Source: Neurospora intermedia (lineage: Eukaryota > Ascomycota > Sordariomycetes > Sordariales > Sordariaceae). Taken from it: 64,000 bases of DNA. How positions within the stretch are numbered: position 1 is the stretch's first letter; the number at the start of each line of letters is the position of its first letter. Position numbers and translations under genes: made by a program. The stretch spans positions 1,178,001 through 1,242,000 of the forward strand of contig BTPP01000006.1 in assembly GCA_037102815.1 (NCBI GenBank). The letters are read 5' to 3'. Shown piece by piece: positions 46,748 to 60,100 of this stretch. Below the pieces are notes generated by a model that searched no databases, was not told the origin of the DNA, and saw only the letters and a program-made list of their open reading frames with translations.

Positions 46748-48867
46748 TCTGGGCGATTGGTGTAGTTTTGGAGGGTTAACTTTATTCGGATATAGGCGTT
46801 GTCAGGTTGACTCGCGGTCTAAAAGTATTGGGAGCTGTTGGGTGTGTTTCGGCTTGAAAGTTGAGATCGTCAGCGTTGGAAATGGTGGTGGTGGTGGTGG
46901 TGTTGTTGTTGTTGTTGTTGTTGTCGTCGTTTATGTATGTGGTTTGAGATGAACGATGGGATAATGAGACGGTTCTTCTATTACATCCTGTTAGCTTCCT
47001 GGAGTTCTAGCCCTCTCTTCATATCTGTGTGTCTGTGTGTGAAAAGCCATCGAGTGATGGGGATTATATGGCCCCTTGGGATCGGATTCGCGCAAACTCA
47101 CCCAAGAAGCATACGTCGCTATTTGTTCGTCTTAGGATAACGAGAATTGGAAATTGTGGTTATAGGGCAGCGTCGGACAGAACAATCCAGATCGCCGAGC
47201 TTTATACTTTGAACTTTGAAGGCGTTCTTCGTTCCAGACCGCTTTGGCGCGCAAGAAGGTCTTCTCCGTAACCGATGCTGGCTAATGCAGGTGGTTTGTT
47301 GACATGAAACTCCGTGATCTGTGATGGGCGGTATAGCTTTGGTCGTCGTCCTCTGCTGATTCCGAGTCGACCTCTCTCTACCTTTTCCGTTCTCTTTCTC
47401 GCTCAACTCAGCTGTCTTTGAATACCTGTTTGTCGGAATGGAGAAAGTAGAATAAAATGCAGTTTCGGAATCGCAGACAACAAGATTAGGAAAAGCGGTA
47501 TAGCATCACAGTCGCATTTCAGATCCAACGGCGGCAAGCAGGGCAGCGCGTGGTAAGTGGGCGGTGGGCGGGCGAGCATAAAATAGTCAGATCTGCCCAA
47601 TTCACCCCGCCACCTTCTTTACCATTTGCTTACAAGCATTTCGTAGGTAAAAGACCTGCCCAAAGGCGCATCGTAAGTGGTCTCAGGGCGGAAAAAGAAG
47701 AAGGCTGGTAAACATTGGAGCGTCGGGTCGTACCTTGCGGACCCCGCCAAGTTTGACCTTCATTAGGGCGCGTCCCCCGGTTAGGTTGGCGACGTTGAGA
47801 TGGACAGGGGTGCAGTTGGGCTGGCTGGGCTGGAGCCACTCATCCGTCCGCATTTAGAAACCAGCTGGACATGGAAAGCTACATACCTAGGAATTGGTCA
47901 GTACACGACATAAGGTCAGGCACTTGGAGCTGTTACCCCTGTACTGGAACTGACGGGAGGGAGCATCTTCATGTGCAAGGTTCATGTTGGTTTTTCGAGG
48001 CAAGACTGTGTGATGGAACTATCCCCGTGATATTGAATTACTTGTAAGCTGGTGACTGGAATATGCTAAGCAGTACATCTATGACTTCTAGATGTTGAGT
48101 TCTGTAGGAGGAAAAAGTGTTCTCTGCGCCCCTTGAAGATGTCCTAAGTAGGAGGCACTGCCTCTTCAAACAGAAGCCCAGAAACGGTGGACAGGTATTT
48201 CCTTGAACGCCGCACCCAAATATTGCTATGCCTCGAATGGATAATCAACTGCACTCCCTCGTTAAATGCAATGGTACAGGCCTTTTGGATCCGCCACTCC
48301 TACAAATTGAAATTCCGAAGAAAGAAAAAACTCGCCGAGAAGTAATGTGCCGAATTCGCTCTAATGATAGAGAGCCGCAAGGCTCAGGGGCTCTTCTCGA
48401 GCCAACTTTCATTTCCAGCATGATTTTTCAAACCCCCATCCTCCGGGCACGCGTTAAAACCAAAAGAGAAGGAAAAGACTACAGACCCAAGCCGATTGAG
48501 ATCTTGATAAGAAACAGACTTAAACTGAACAATTCACACGTTTCTGAAGGAAGCGTGTCGAGACTCAAGTCACAAATGGAAAGCCCTTCAACGCCCAGCC
48601 GAAAGGTACAGGCAAATCGAAGCCTTCGCGACCAGCTGAGCAGTAGACAACTCGAGCCGATCATGGCCAGTTCAGGGGCCCGACCATCAGGGTTCCCATC
48701 CAGCGACCTCTCCGCGGGTCAGAAGGGTTGATATGCGGCTCCATTTGGGTGACCTTAACCGAAGAAGGATGAACGTAGCGGTGTCATTTCTGTGCATGGC
48801 GGTCGCTTCTGCGCCGAGCAGGAGGGAGTTCTGACGCGAGTTCTTCGAGAAGTGCTACCTCGGTTTT
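46748..48867. other. Intergenic, about 2.1 kb
   Basis: Contains a (GGT)n-(TTG)n tract at about 46883-46923. A 167-codon plus frame at 48228-48731 has no recognisable domain and biased composition, so it is not called. The right end is the hpo 3' region. Confidence 0.45.
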
Positions 48868-49852
48868 CTATTGCGAGACGCTGCCCTCGCGATCCTCGGA
48901 GTCGGGGTCCCTCTTGATAATCCTCACATGTCGCTCATAAAATTGGAGCATCTAGTAAATGATATTAGCCGAGACTCCTAAGACATACACGGGAACAGGC
49001 AGAACATACCTTTTGGGGGCACCTCTTGTAGATGACGTCAGTTGTATGCTGGGTCTTGTGTCCATTCTTCCACGTCAGATAAACCATGAGCTTGTGTGTG
49101 TCCTCATCTTCGCAGGCATCGAGTTGAGCAATATGCTCTTCCCAGCTTCCCGCTGGGGGCTTCCAGGCGGCGTTCTTAGCGGTCTGGGGCTCCTCAGAGT
49201 TGAGGGGATGGTCGCCGTTCTTCCTCGACCGTTTATTGCTGCTTGCCTGAGGGGTACCAGAGTTTGAAGAAGGCCGGCCACGCTTCTTGGTCTTCTGCGC
49301 CGCAGCGGAAGCTTCGAAAATCTTCTCTCGACCGCCAATCTTGGTAAAGTACTCCTTAAGCCTCTCCGACGCGCCCTCTCTGTGATGAGCAATGCTATGT
49401 TAGCAAAAAAGAACGAGTCAAAGTTCAAAGAATTCGCAATCCCTACATCAAAGTGTCCTCAGGCTCCCAGGTCTGGTCGGACTTTTTCTCGTAACCCTCC
49501 CACTTCACGAGGAAGAGTGGTTCGTTCTGCAGTTGCGCGTTAGTACCGCGTGCTGGATGACTTTGGATGCGGCAGTGTAGCGTACATCGTCGTTAAGCAT
49601 ATGGTCGAGGATTTTCTCGACGACGTAGACGTCCTCCTCCTCCTCGTCACCTTCCTCGTCATCCTCACCGCCCTCATCGGCGCCGTCTCCGTTTTGTTCC
49701 TCGTCCTCAAAGTCCTCGGGCTCTGGAATTGTGTACTTGACGGACTTTTTGTCGCGAGACTGTTTTTTGCTGCTCGAGGTAGCCGAGCGAGTGTCGAGCT
49801 CGACACTGGAGGCGACCTCCTCGTCGCTAAGAGCCGATGGATCGTACGGCAT
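48868..49852 (-). CDS. hpo: Heterochromatin protein 1 (HP1/HPO)
   Basis: Binds H3K9-methylated chromatin and, in Neurospora, links DIM-5 histone methylation to DNA methylation of RIP-mutated DNA (established). Exons 49852-49586, 49526-49447, 49379-49010 and 48951-48868 join in phase to 266 aa; introns are 59, 67 and 58 bp. An acidic N-terminus (EEEED run about 63-74) precedes the chromodomain (about 75-125), with presumed aromatic cage Y76, W98 and Y101 (VYVVEKILDHML, FLVKWEGY). A basic hinge (KTKKRGRP, NKRSRK) follows, then a chromoshadow domain (about 185-255, WEEHIAQLDACEDED, LMVYLTWKNGHKTQH, LQFYERHVRI). The second intron uses a GTAGGG donor. Start is the ATG before MPYDPSALSDEE. Confidence 0.94.
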
Positions 49853-52612
49853 TGTTATGAGCTGGTGTGAAGATTGCGGTTGAAGTGGTGCGACGAAGTG
49901 TTGCGCTGTGGTCGGAACGGGGGACGTTGCAGTCAACCGTGATGCGTGACAGGGCGCGACGCGAATTCGTTCTCGGTGGTTGACGGTATATCGATGCGCC
50001 GGTAGTCTCGTTACCGACTCCCAAGAGGTAAGAGTGTAAACACGAGACTTATAAGTAGTAAGATGAGGCTGAGCTGAGAACTGTAGAGATGGAATCCGTA
50101 TGAACGACGGTAGAGGTAGGTAGTTCCCGGTCGATGCTGTACACTAGAGGTATCTAGTAGGTGGTTCGCGAACGGGGAAGATCCGACCGGTCCAGATTCA
50201 GTGCGCTACGTACTGGAAATCAGTTCCAGGCCTGCATTAAAAGTGATAGAGCTGGCTGCAGCAAGCGCTTGTTCGTTCCATTGCCCGCCGCGCCGACGCG
50301 AAGAAGTGGGGAGTGGCAGTGAGGCTGGAACCCAGCGAGGTGTGGCACGTACGCTACACGTGACCTCGCGTGAGAGAAGTGGGATATGATTTGTGGCTGA
50401 AAGTGATGCCGGTTGGTCAATTCGCAAAGTCTAGACTCACCAGATCATTTGCCGACTTGATAGTAGTAACATATGCAGAGTGATATGACATACATGATCA
50501 AGTTCTGAACGAGAGAGAGAAAGATGATGAAGGATGAAGAAAACCTCAGCTCAAAGAAAATTCCAACAGTCGGTCAATGGAAACTGAATCATCTTGCGGA
50601 TTCAGTTCCGTTTGCTCAGCGAAGTGGAAGGAAAGTGCCGTGCACACATATGGCTTACAATCAGATAACGCCCCTTTGGTGACGTCAAACGAACAAGCGG
50701 AATGATTGACGGTTATTTTTTGTGCAGCGGCTCCTTCCAAACCGGCGTCCAGCTATAGTACACTACAATTCGTATGGTGTAGAAGCGACGGAAGCTCTGT
50801 GCAAGCTGGATAACCTCAATATCAGGGCTCTTAGATAAAAAGTATTGTTTTGAAGACTCTCATCACACATTACCTATCCTTGCGATCAAAACCAAACATC
50901 CGTCGCATGGCGCACCAAAAACAAAGCAATCACAACATCAGATGATGAACATTAACTCTCAGAAGCTGCATTGATATGTTCTCTCTTTCTCCGCCGAGCA
51001 GATGGCAGAATGCACGACATGACAAAAGGCACGACCAGCTGCATGTGATGGAACACAACCCACATAGAACCCTTTCGTTTTGCCTGATGGGACCAGTCAT
51101 TGTCAAGCTATGTATGATGCTAAATACCAAGGGTCGGTTTCACACTGTTACAATTGATTGTATCGCAGATGGACGAGACAGTTGATAGCATCTCCACACA
51201 GAACCTTGCGTACAAGTAAACAGAGTAAAGGGGCCCATCAGATCTCTTGTCCACTATATACAGTAGGTCTGGGTTTGGATATCACAGCGCGGCTTGGATG
51301 GCTTGTGCCCGATTGAGCGAGGAGACGGGAGCAGGACGGGACAAAGCCGTGATCGATGGCGTAGATAAATCAGACTACTGGAACTATACATCAGTTTTCC
51401 GACCTCTACATAGACAACTAATATGAGACGGCAGCTGTGTCCATGGACCTTGGTGTTTTAGTCGAAACAAGTGCAAATTTGGCGATGCATCTTTTACGCA
51501 TATGCAATCTCTCCACATGCAGATGATAAGTACCGTCCCGCCCCGGTCCTGGATCAGAGAGGTACGATCCTATTCCTAAGATTTCCGAAAAAGTTGAGAC
51601 AACAAATATATCCCATGAAGTAGAAGAGTATGTATCGATCTGAGTGAGCGAGCACTAGCATGGTCTTCATACTGAAAAGATAACTACACTTCTCAGGGTA
51701 CCTACTTGATCAATCTGGGCATTGGTTAGTCAACTAGTAAGCTTGAAATGGAAAAAGGTGTAAAGTAATGCCAAGCCCAGACATGAGCTGCGTACAGAAA
51801 ATGCTACCGCTAACCCCCTGTTACTGCGTGGTCCACGGGTCCTTGTCGGCTTATAGTGTACAGTAGCCCCTATACTGTGCGGAAAGACTAGAAAAGAATG
51901 AAACGGAAAGGGTTCACGGCGGGTCTGGGGTCCTGGGCAGCTCGTGAATTGGACGCGATATCTCGAACTTGTCAAGTTTTCCATTTCCATGTTCAAAGTC
52001 AGTTCAGTTGGGACCCATATTCTGGAACAACTCACATCACCTTGCAACTTTGACATACTCACCCCGCTAGGTCCGAGTCTCTTTGCGCAACAACAGTATC
52101 TGATGAGACCTTAGTGAGGCAGTTCCCGTCCTCAACCCTCGACAAGACAACCACTTGGGTCTTCATCTCAACTTCCCCAGCCGTTGTTACGTTGCGCGTA
52201 CTTGTATGCCGAACGTTCATCTCATATTGACCCGGTGAATCACTAACTACATACCGCGCACTCATTCGGTAATTCCAATTGAGGGCCTTTGCCCTTCGCT
52301 CCGAGACAGCAATAAACAATTTTCACAAGAGCGCCGTCAACTGTTTTCGAACCCGAGTGGTAAGGTCCGGGGATCCACATCCGATAGACCGGATTTCTCG
52401 AGCAACAAAGCGCTCCTCTCCACCAATACTGCGCAGTCCCAATTGCGCGTCGCGGGACAGCCCCATTGTTACCGTAGTTGAAGCTCTTTCATCCCGAGCT
52501 TGGGACCTGAGATTTCGGGGCTTGACATCTCAGTTAGCGTTCCGGAAGAAACTCCGCATCTCCGGAACCGGCACCGGCACCGGCACCAGCCCGGGATTGC
52601 CTCACAGACACA
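49853..52612. other. 2.8-kb gene-free region, divergent hpo / zinc-finger gene
   Basis: Upstream DNA of two divergent genes. No coding gene, tRNA or repeat family could be supported; all frames are short and overlapping. Confidence 0.45.
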
Positions 52613-54649
52613 ATGGCTGGGACAGAAACACCAGCTCTCTCGGTTGAGTTGAACCCAAACACGCCAAAGCACGTCAAGGACAAAAAGTGCCCTTGGTGCG
52701 GCCAACCATTCACTTCATCCTCCCTTGGCCGCCATCTCGACCTCTACATCAGACCTAATAATCCTAAAAAGCCTGACGGCATTCACGATGTCACGGCTAT
52801 CAGACGTCTTCGCGGCACGATAACTAGGAGGAGAACCAAGGGTACCTGCAGACGACGAGACGCCTCAGCATCTGCTGCCGGCAGTGCAACACCATCGGGA
52901 GCACCCTCTAAGGATGGCATCAGTCCTGCACCCTCCGATGTCGTCCAATCTCCGGCTCCACCCCCTATGCTCGCTGGAACTCCCGCTGCCACCCACAGCA
53001 ACCGGAGAAGTGTGAGCACGCCATTTGGGAGGAATTTCCCCTTCAACACCCCTTGGGAGGCCACCGGGGTTATTGACTTATCCCAAAGAAGCAACGGCGT
53101 GGCTTCACATACAGAAGAGAGGCAGGCTCTCCCAGATGGCTCGAGGTCGCTGGCCCCTATACCACCACCACCGCCACCTCATACGTCTTCTTCTGGCCAA
53201 CAGCCTCTGCACCACCAACCTGATCCGAGGCAACTGATTCAGGAGGCCCAGGATACAGCGAGAGCTGCCGAGCTTGCCCTGCGTGAAATGATTTGCTCCT
53301 GGAGGGCTGCCAAGTAAGTTGCCATTTGTATACAGTAGTCTGGTGTGAGTTGCTAACACCCGTTTTGAAGGCTACATGTAGATCTGCATCAGATGCCCTT
53401 TGACTTTGATCCTCTGGCTCTGGATTTCCCTGCACTCGTCCTCCAATGCCTCGAACCACCACCCACCATATTCTCCTCCACTTTCTACCCAACCTCCACC
53501 TCCTGGTCCCTCCAGCCGCCCGGCTGGGATCAGTTCAAAGCCCTCGAGAAGTACTTCCAAGACGAGTTCAATAAATGGCACATCAGCTGCAGAGCCGCCA
53601 CCACCGCCGTCAACGAGGACCTCAGCTACCCGCCGCCCGTCAACTTTGTCAATGTCGACATCAAGGAAGCCATCCGGCGCTCCGAAACCATCAACAAGAC
53701 CCTTGAAAAGGCCGTCTCGGAGCACCTGAAGAAGACCTTTGGCGTCTGGGAAGCCTCGAGCCAGTTTGACCGCGAGAAAATGTGGCAGCTCGAGTTGGCG
53801 CGCAGCGTGGCCCGCAAGCAAAAGGATATCAACACCCTTAAAGAGGAACAACACCGCGTCCGGCAGGAAAACAACAACCTCAAGCTGCAGATTGAACACC
53901 TCAACGTGCTGCAGCAGCCGCGCGAGTACAAGCTGCAAACCCCCGCCACACTCCCCATCGAGAAGAAGCTGATCGACTACATGTCCGAGCTGATCGTCGT
54001 TCATGAAATATCTGGCGTCGGGCTGGAGCATGGTCATCGCCATCATGACCTCAACACCGTTTGCAAGGAAGCAATTGACCGCTGGAAGAAGGTGGTGCAA
54101 TCTGGACGGCAAGGCCCACCGCCACCTGCGCCGGCACCGGCGCCGGCCCAGGCACCGCAGCAGCAGCAACAACAACAACAACAACAACACCAGCCTGTCT
54201 CTGAACCTCAATTTCCTCAATCTACGTCTGTGCCTGGTGGTGGCCCCTCTCCGCACAATCCGCTAATGTTGTACAACTCAGCGATAGCGGCCAATTATAC
54301 CACGAAGAATCCTCCAACCTCGTCAAACGCAGCCCCATCGCGCCCTCATCAGCAGCAGCAGCAGCCAAACACAACGGCTCAAGCCATGAGGGATAGAGAC
54401 AAAGGCAGAGACCCTGCGAGTGACGAGGAGGAGGATGGTGATGGTTATGAGGAGGGCGAAGAGGGCGAGGAAGGAGATAATGATGAAGAGGAGGAGGGGG
54501 GAGACGAAGATGCCGAGATGGTTGACACAGAAGCAGAAGCGCAACGACCAAATTCGAAAAGGCAGTTACATCAGCAGGCTGACGGCTCGTCAGGAGAGAC
54601 TGGTGGAGGAGGTAGCAGTGGAGCAGGCGAGCCGATGAAAACAAACTAG
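52613..54649 (+). CDS. Uncharacterised zinc-finger, coiled-coil, acidic-tail protein
   Basis: Exons 52613-53313 and 53371-54649 join in phase (RAAK|LHVDL) to 659 aa; intron 57 bp. Near the start lies a zinc-finger-like motif, KKCPWCGQPFTSSSLGRHLD, with C26, C29 and H41; the expected fourth ligand position is Tyr45, so the finger is incomplete or uses another residue. Then come a basic segment (RRLRGTITRRRTKG), a low-complexity region (Pro/Ser), a structured middle (about 240-430) with conserved-looking LALDFPALVLQCLEPP and a coiled coil (about 375-430), a Gln-rich stretch, and a strongly acidic tail (DEEEDGDGYEEGEEGEE). I recall similar filamentous-fungal proteins of unknown function. Basic plus acidic domains suggest a nuclear role (inference only). 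Confidence 0.8.
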
Positions 54650-55808
54650 CAGTCTTCTCGAGATGGAGAAAGTTTGAGGGCGGGAGTTGCACAAGGCTGA
54701 ATGCATTTGCGTAGAGTTGATGCACCTCCATCCGCCAAATAATGTGTACCTTTTACCTCTACCCGCTTTCGGATACGAATGCATATTGTGAACACTATAG
54801 CCAGCACTTGGATGTTATGTACGTGGGAGATTATGAACAGTAAAGTCTAACACCTACCATTACTACATCAGACAGACTTGATTTCACTCCTCTCTTCACT
54901 CCTTCTTGTGAAGCACGAGTGATTGATTGTCCAAACAGCGATTATTCATCATTAAACGACAGGTCAAACGAATAAGAACTACTTACTCCCTGGGTTATTC
55001 TCCATGTGTGTCTGCTCAGAGATTCGAGATGCATGACATATGCACCTTTTAATTTCCTAAACTTGAGAAGGTGGGAAAGGGGCAAGAAAAGCGTATCGTG
55101 AGATAAATGTGCCTGGCTGCCTCTCTCACTCGCTCGAGTATCTCTATAACAGAATCAACAAGTTACGGACCATCTGACTGGTCCCGGTGATGTGCTAAAG
55201 GGTATTATTCTGAACGCTATTCAACGCACACTGGGTATGAAGAACAAGGGCAGACTGTGTGGTATCCCAATCCAAGTGTCTCGACGAAATTGCATATCGC
55301 AACACCCAAGGAAACAACCGACAATGAAGAGTGATGTGATGATCATGATGTGAACAAAGACCTCCTTTCCTAAATCTCACTATCCATATCTCGCTCAGCG
55401 CGTGCGTAACCAAAATGGCTCGAATCAGCCAACAATCAAGAAAAAACCCCTTCCACCCGCCAGGCTCTTCCACCCATTATGAAGAAACACCATTCCATCC
55501 ATGACCTGAGCCATCGTGTCCATGTTCATTCATTGCCCGAGTAAGAGAGAAAATATAGCCAAATGAAAAAGCCAAAACCCCGTAAACGCCATTTACCCGC
55601 TTTCTCCGCGCCTCAAATCTTTCCTGCCCCAAGATCAATGATCTCGCTCTTCTACTCCTCTCTCTATTGGCGATTCTTGTCATTTCCAAAAAGAGTGATT
55701 CATCCTCCGTGAACTTAGGTGCCTGAAGCTGCCATGCTGACGGGAGGTACAACTTTAAGCGCAAAGAAGCCGTTCATATCGATGCGTAGAAGACCAGCTC
55801 TTGAGCTT
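54650..55808. other. Convergent intergenic region
   Basis: About 1.2 kb between the stops of the zinc-finger gene and nma1. It holds both 3' regions; nothing else recognised. Confidence 0.5.
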
Positions 55809-57123
55809 CTAGCTCTGTTGTGTCGTTTCCTCGGTCGAGCTTGAAGGGGTACTTGTGCCGTCGGCGGTCGTTGGCTTCTCCTTCTCCTTCTCCTTCTCCT
55901 TGTCCTTTCCTCCTGTTGATGAGGCGTCATTGTTCTTCTTCTTGCTGGACTGTTCATCTTGGAACAAGCCGTGCTCTTCAATGTACTGGATGCATATCAT
56001 GTTAGGGTCAAAATTCCGCCATATTGGCTGATAGGAGGGCAACACGATAATGACATACCTCGACAACAGGATCAGGGATAAGGTATCGCACGCTCAGATC
56101 CTTCTTCAAGAAGAGACGGACTTTGGTGGAGCTAAATGTTGCGGTAGGACAAGTTGTGCGTGTCAGTCACTTTGCCACTAGCTTTACCCGATGGTGTGGT
56201 GGTACAAGGGTCCCCTAAGGGTCCCATCCCAACGGGATCGACGAACCTGATGTCATTCTGTATCACTTGGCTGATAACCCAAATGTTGTCTTCGTACTGC
56301 CTCAGCGTAGCAAGCGCCTCGTCGATATCGGTTCCCGAGCGCTCAATGATGAAAGCGCCGTACTCCCCGAGAATGACTCCCAAATCAACCGGCGACCAAA
56401 GCCCGGGCTCTCCTGTACAATGAGTCAGCCTATTGTGCAATGATACACGGCAATATCCTTCAATACGAAGTTGGTGGCGTGTGGAAGGGAAGGCGTTCAT
56501 ACCCATTGACATGACCAAATCTGCGCCAGCAAGAAGCGCAATCTTTGCCTTCCTCCGCACACCATCGGTGCCCTCAATGCCACCCAGTACGGTGTTGATC
56601 TCGTGGTCAAAGTGTCGAAGCACCCGCGCCGTGGGAACGTAAGCGGGCTCGCCGTTTTCGTTGCAGTTGACCGTCTCGAAGGGGTCGACCATTAGCCAGG
56701 AAGAATGTTCGACGGCGCGGGAGCACATCTCAACACGGTGATGGCCGGGAGCTAGGCCAGCCTTCTTGTAGGCGTCGCTGACAGGGGAGAGGTAGCCGCC
56801 GCAGACTTCGAAGTTGGTATTGAATCGGACAAAGTCGGAGGCCATTTCGAACATGCGAAGGTGGAGGAATGTGATGGCTACAGAGGAAGAGGGGAAGTGT
56901 TAATAGAGCCCTTTTTGCCAAGATACTGTATCGCATTCGAGTACTTACGGGAGAAAGAGCCGCAAGCTACGAGAACCAAAGGTGTCCTCCCAGGCTGCGT
57001 TTGTTGGAGCTTCAGCTTGGCCTGGGGGAAGGTATAAGGCACCATAGTGTTGCCGGTCGAGGCTTGCTCGGGAGGAGGGTAGGTGACGGGGGTCGCCATG
57101 CCCGTTGCGGGTTGGGAAGACAT
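55809..57123 (-). CDS. nma1: Nicotinamide mononucleotide adenylyltransferase
   Basis: Makes NAD+ from NMN and ATP, the last common step of NAD synthesis. Exons 57123-56949, 56877-56503, 56412-56247, 56131-56059 and 55985-55809 join in phase to 321 aa. Introns are 71, 90, 115 and 73 bp; the third has a GTTCGT donor. The nucleotidyl-transferase motif is GSFSPITFLHLRMFE (55-69) with His64 of the (H/T)xxH-type site. The second nucleotide motif, ISSTKVR, is created across the third splice junction, which confirms the exon model. VDPFE and EPGLWSPVDLG are also typical. A Lys/Glu-repeat tail (KEKEKEKEK) and a Ser/Thr-rich end are extensions beyond the enzyme core. The N-terminal 45 residues are disordered. 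Confidence 0.94.
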
Positions 57124-60100
57124 GGTGACTTGTTGTATTGTGATGTTTGTAGGTGTCGATTGTCGTTGGATTAGGTCAATGTAGATGTTGCGATACTAGG
57201 TACCGGTAGGGTCGGGTGTCGCAAAGTAATGCGTCCCGGGAGACGGGTGACGCAGCTGGGGTGGAATCGGTCGCTCAAGGCGGCTTGCCGTGGATGCGAT
57301 GCGAGATGATCCAGCGGCCAGGGCGCAGAGTGTGCTGGGAGGGGCCACAATGCGGGGTGTCCCAGATGTTGTATAAGCGGCGACGGCGGATCTTGTTTGA
57401 CGAAGTTGACCGGGTCAAGGTGGATGTGGTGATGTGAGAAGGCAGTTGCCGAAAGCCGGATAGGTCGGTAAGGTGTTCGGAAATAAGATACGTCTTGGTG
57501 TGTATTCCAATTTCGGACTGCACTGTTCGAGAGGTCACAGTTCTTCTAGCGAAGACGGATTCGAGGGTGTATTTAGGGTAGGTAGCTGTAGGTAGCTGCC
57601 GGCTCGGATGTGTCAGGTATTGTGGCCGAATTGATCTGACTAGGGAGGACGAGCGCGAAAGTTGGGTGGAGAGCGGATAGTCTGAACTTTGAATCGATTT
57701 GAAAGCAGACTGGGAACTAAAGTGTGTGAAAGGAGCAAGGAGATATTCTGGAATCTCGTGGACGACCAGCGCGTCGGGTGTGTGCGTCTGGCTGCTTGGG
57801 GAAGAAAAAGCTGAGCGAATTGTACCTATGCACAGATGCAGGGCGACAGCGATGGCGTGAAGGATGAACGGGCCCTTTTTACTTTTTATCAATTTTGTCG
57901 AGTTGTTGAAAGGTTTGTGATGGGAAGAAGACGACGACGACGACCACAACGGGAGGTGGCACAAGCAGGCATCAGTTGCGCGGGGTCCAGGTCGGGCGAA
58001 CGGGGAGGATTGCCAATTGGTTTGAATTATATACCAAGAGATCCAAGAGGGTTTGGTTGTTGGATGATAAATACTGGTACAAGTACGGATGGTTCCGATC
58101 TCACTGTCTCATTGAATTCCTCACTCTCGGGGCAGTGTGTTTTTGTGGTTGCTGCGCCCGCTGTCGGCGGCGGGGGCACAGGCTTTGCGGTTGCATTCCC
58201 ACAATGACTCCATCGGAGGCTGATCCACTCGATAAAACCCACTAAAAAAACGCAACCCACTTAGCGACTCCTGTCACCATCCTCAATTGCAACCGACCCT
58301 TGCGCTTGTCCATGGTCACTTTTCTGTCCTGCAGGTCTGCATGTACAATTGGTTGCTTGGTACCTTTTGCCTGGGGAAGTGGATGCACGTAAAGATACCC
58401 ACCGGTCGGCCACCGTGACTCCAGCTCCCGCCGTCAGCCCTCCCGTGCTCCCGTCTCTTGTTCCGTCTGCGGTGGGGGTACAACAGAAGTCTGGTGTAGA
58501 GAGGGCCGAAGGGCGCAGAGATGAATTGGGCAACGAGGTAGGCAGCGATGGCTGACTTGGGACACACGAAGCTGTGAGCGGCTCGAAGCGTGTGTTGCCT
58601 GTTTATAAGACTCGTCAGGGTAGGTATAAGTGACCCAGACAGCCTGGTTGACCGATGACGGAAGCCCAAAAAAACCGGGATTTGAGGGAATGGAACTCCG
58701 GCACTTGATGTTCTAACTTCCATCTGTCCTGGCCGGACACATGCGCTTCAAGTCGAGTAACATCCACGGAAGTCTCCGATCAGAGGAAGAAATCGCATAT
58801 TGTTTCTGCCTGCAGGTGTTCACGGTTATTCACGGGACCGTGACGGTTGAACAGATGCAAGTTGTCAGATTGGAGATATGTGCCCTACCAGGTAGACAGC
58901 TACCTGTGCTGATTCTCGCCGTTTCTACCTATGTTCGATCCTCCCAAGCTTCATGACCTATCCCCGGAAAGCCGGACTATAAACATCCTCACATAAGCGT
59001 TGTATCAACCAATCAGTTTTTCTGTGTACGTTTCGGAAACAATCATTGTTTTGTCGAGGTTTTATAGTCGGTAAGCCTAACGGGTCAGCGCTTACCCTCC
59101 AGATGCCGAGGAGTGTTCGGACTTCTCTCGCAGTGGAGCAGCCAGGCACTGGTGCGATTTATAAGCCCAGCTTAATGCGGTCCAGGTCTCCTTCTGTTCG
59201 GTTTATTTGCGGAGCAAATAATGATTTTCACGTCTGCGTTGTCCTCGCAAATATCAGCCAGCTCTTTTACTTTGGTGATATCTAGATCACTTCATTTGCT
59301 CCGGACAGTTAGGTTTTTTTTCTTGAACTTTTGACTTGAGGGAGTTACTAAGTTGTCAGTAACATTGCTGCCTGTGACGTCGCACTTAACAATCCTCTTT
59401 CCAGCAATGTGTCTCTAGAAACAAGAGACCGGAAACATCCATGCGGGTAATACACACCCCGTTCCATTCCAACACAAGGTCCAGAACTACCTTTGCTTTT
59501 GTGACCATCATCTCGGGGTTTCTCCATGATGCCTGCCGTAACCAGTTCACGTGGCTTCGATTGCGTCGTCCAAATAATCGCCAGTACTCTTCACTTTATA
59601 GCCCGTGGCAATATCATCATACCTCCCAAGAACAATGGAGATGTTGCTGGAGCTGTCTGAAGCGAAAAATTAATGGCACACAGCCTGATGTCAATCGACA
59701 AGACGATTGGCAGCTGGCGGCGATAAACATCAGTCATCGAGGTGCGGGAGAATTTCCATTTGGTGGTGGCATCGATGCTGTACATGGATAAATAGATCTG
59801 TGGTCCGTGCGTTGATGTTCATTGATGAGCACGGTGAGGACGGGTCTGTCGGATAGATCGCACTCCGGAACGGGCTTCTCTCTTGCACCTTGCAACTTCA
59901 TGTTGTCGGCCAGAAACAACTGGTCATCTCCTACACGTGAAAGTCTAAAAGTGCCTTTCCCCCGAGATGGCGAATGAATGGCCACCGCTGCGATTCGCTG
60001 GTTCAGGAAACGAGAAACAGCCTTTCAAAAACACCTAGAGGTTTTTACTCGTTTCTATTGCATAATGTGTTAGAGCTGTGACAGGCGAGCCTCGAAAGGC

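Noticed and set aside
48228-48731. 167-codon plus-strand frame
   Set aside because: No recognisable domain, biased composition, no neighbouring exon or conserved motif.
53372-54256. 294-codon minus-strand frame with Leu/Arg runs
   Set aside because: Antisense of the zinc-finger gene; the Leu run is the opposite strand of the Gln-coding repeat.
57275-57964. 229-codon minus-strand frame upstream of nma1
   Set aside because: Ser/Thr/Arg-rich with no domain; its first part overlaps simple repeats; probably untranslated or promoter DNA.
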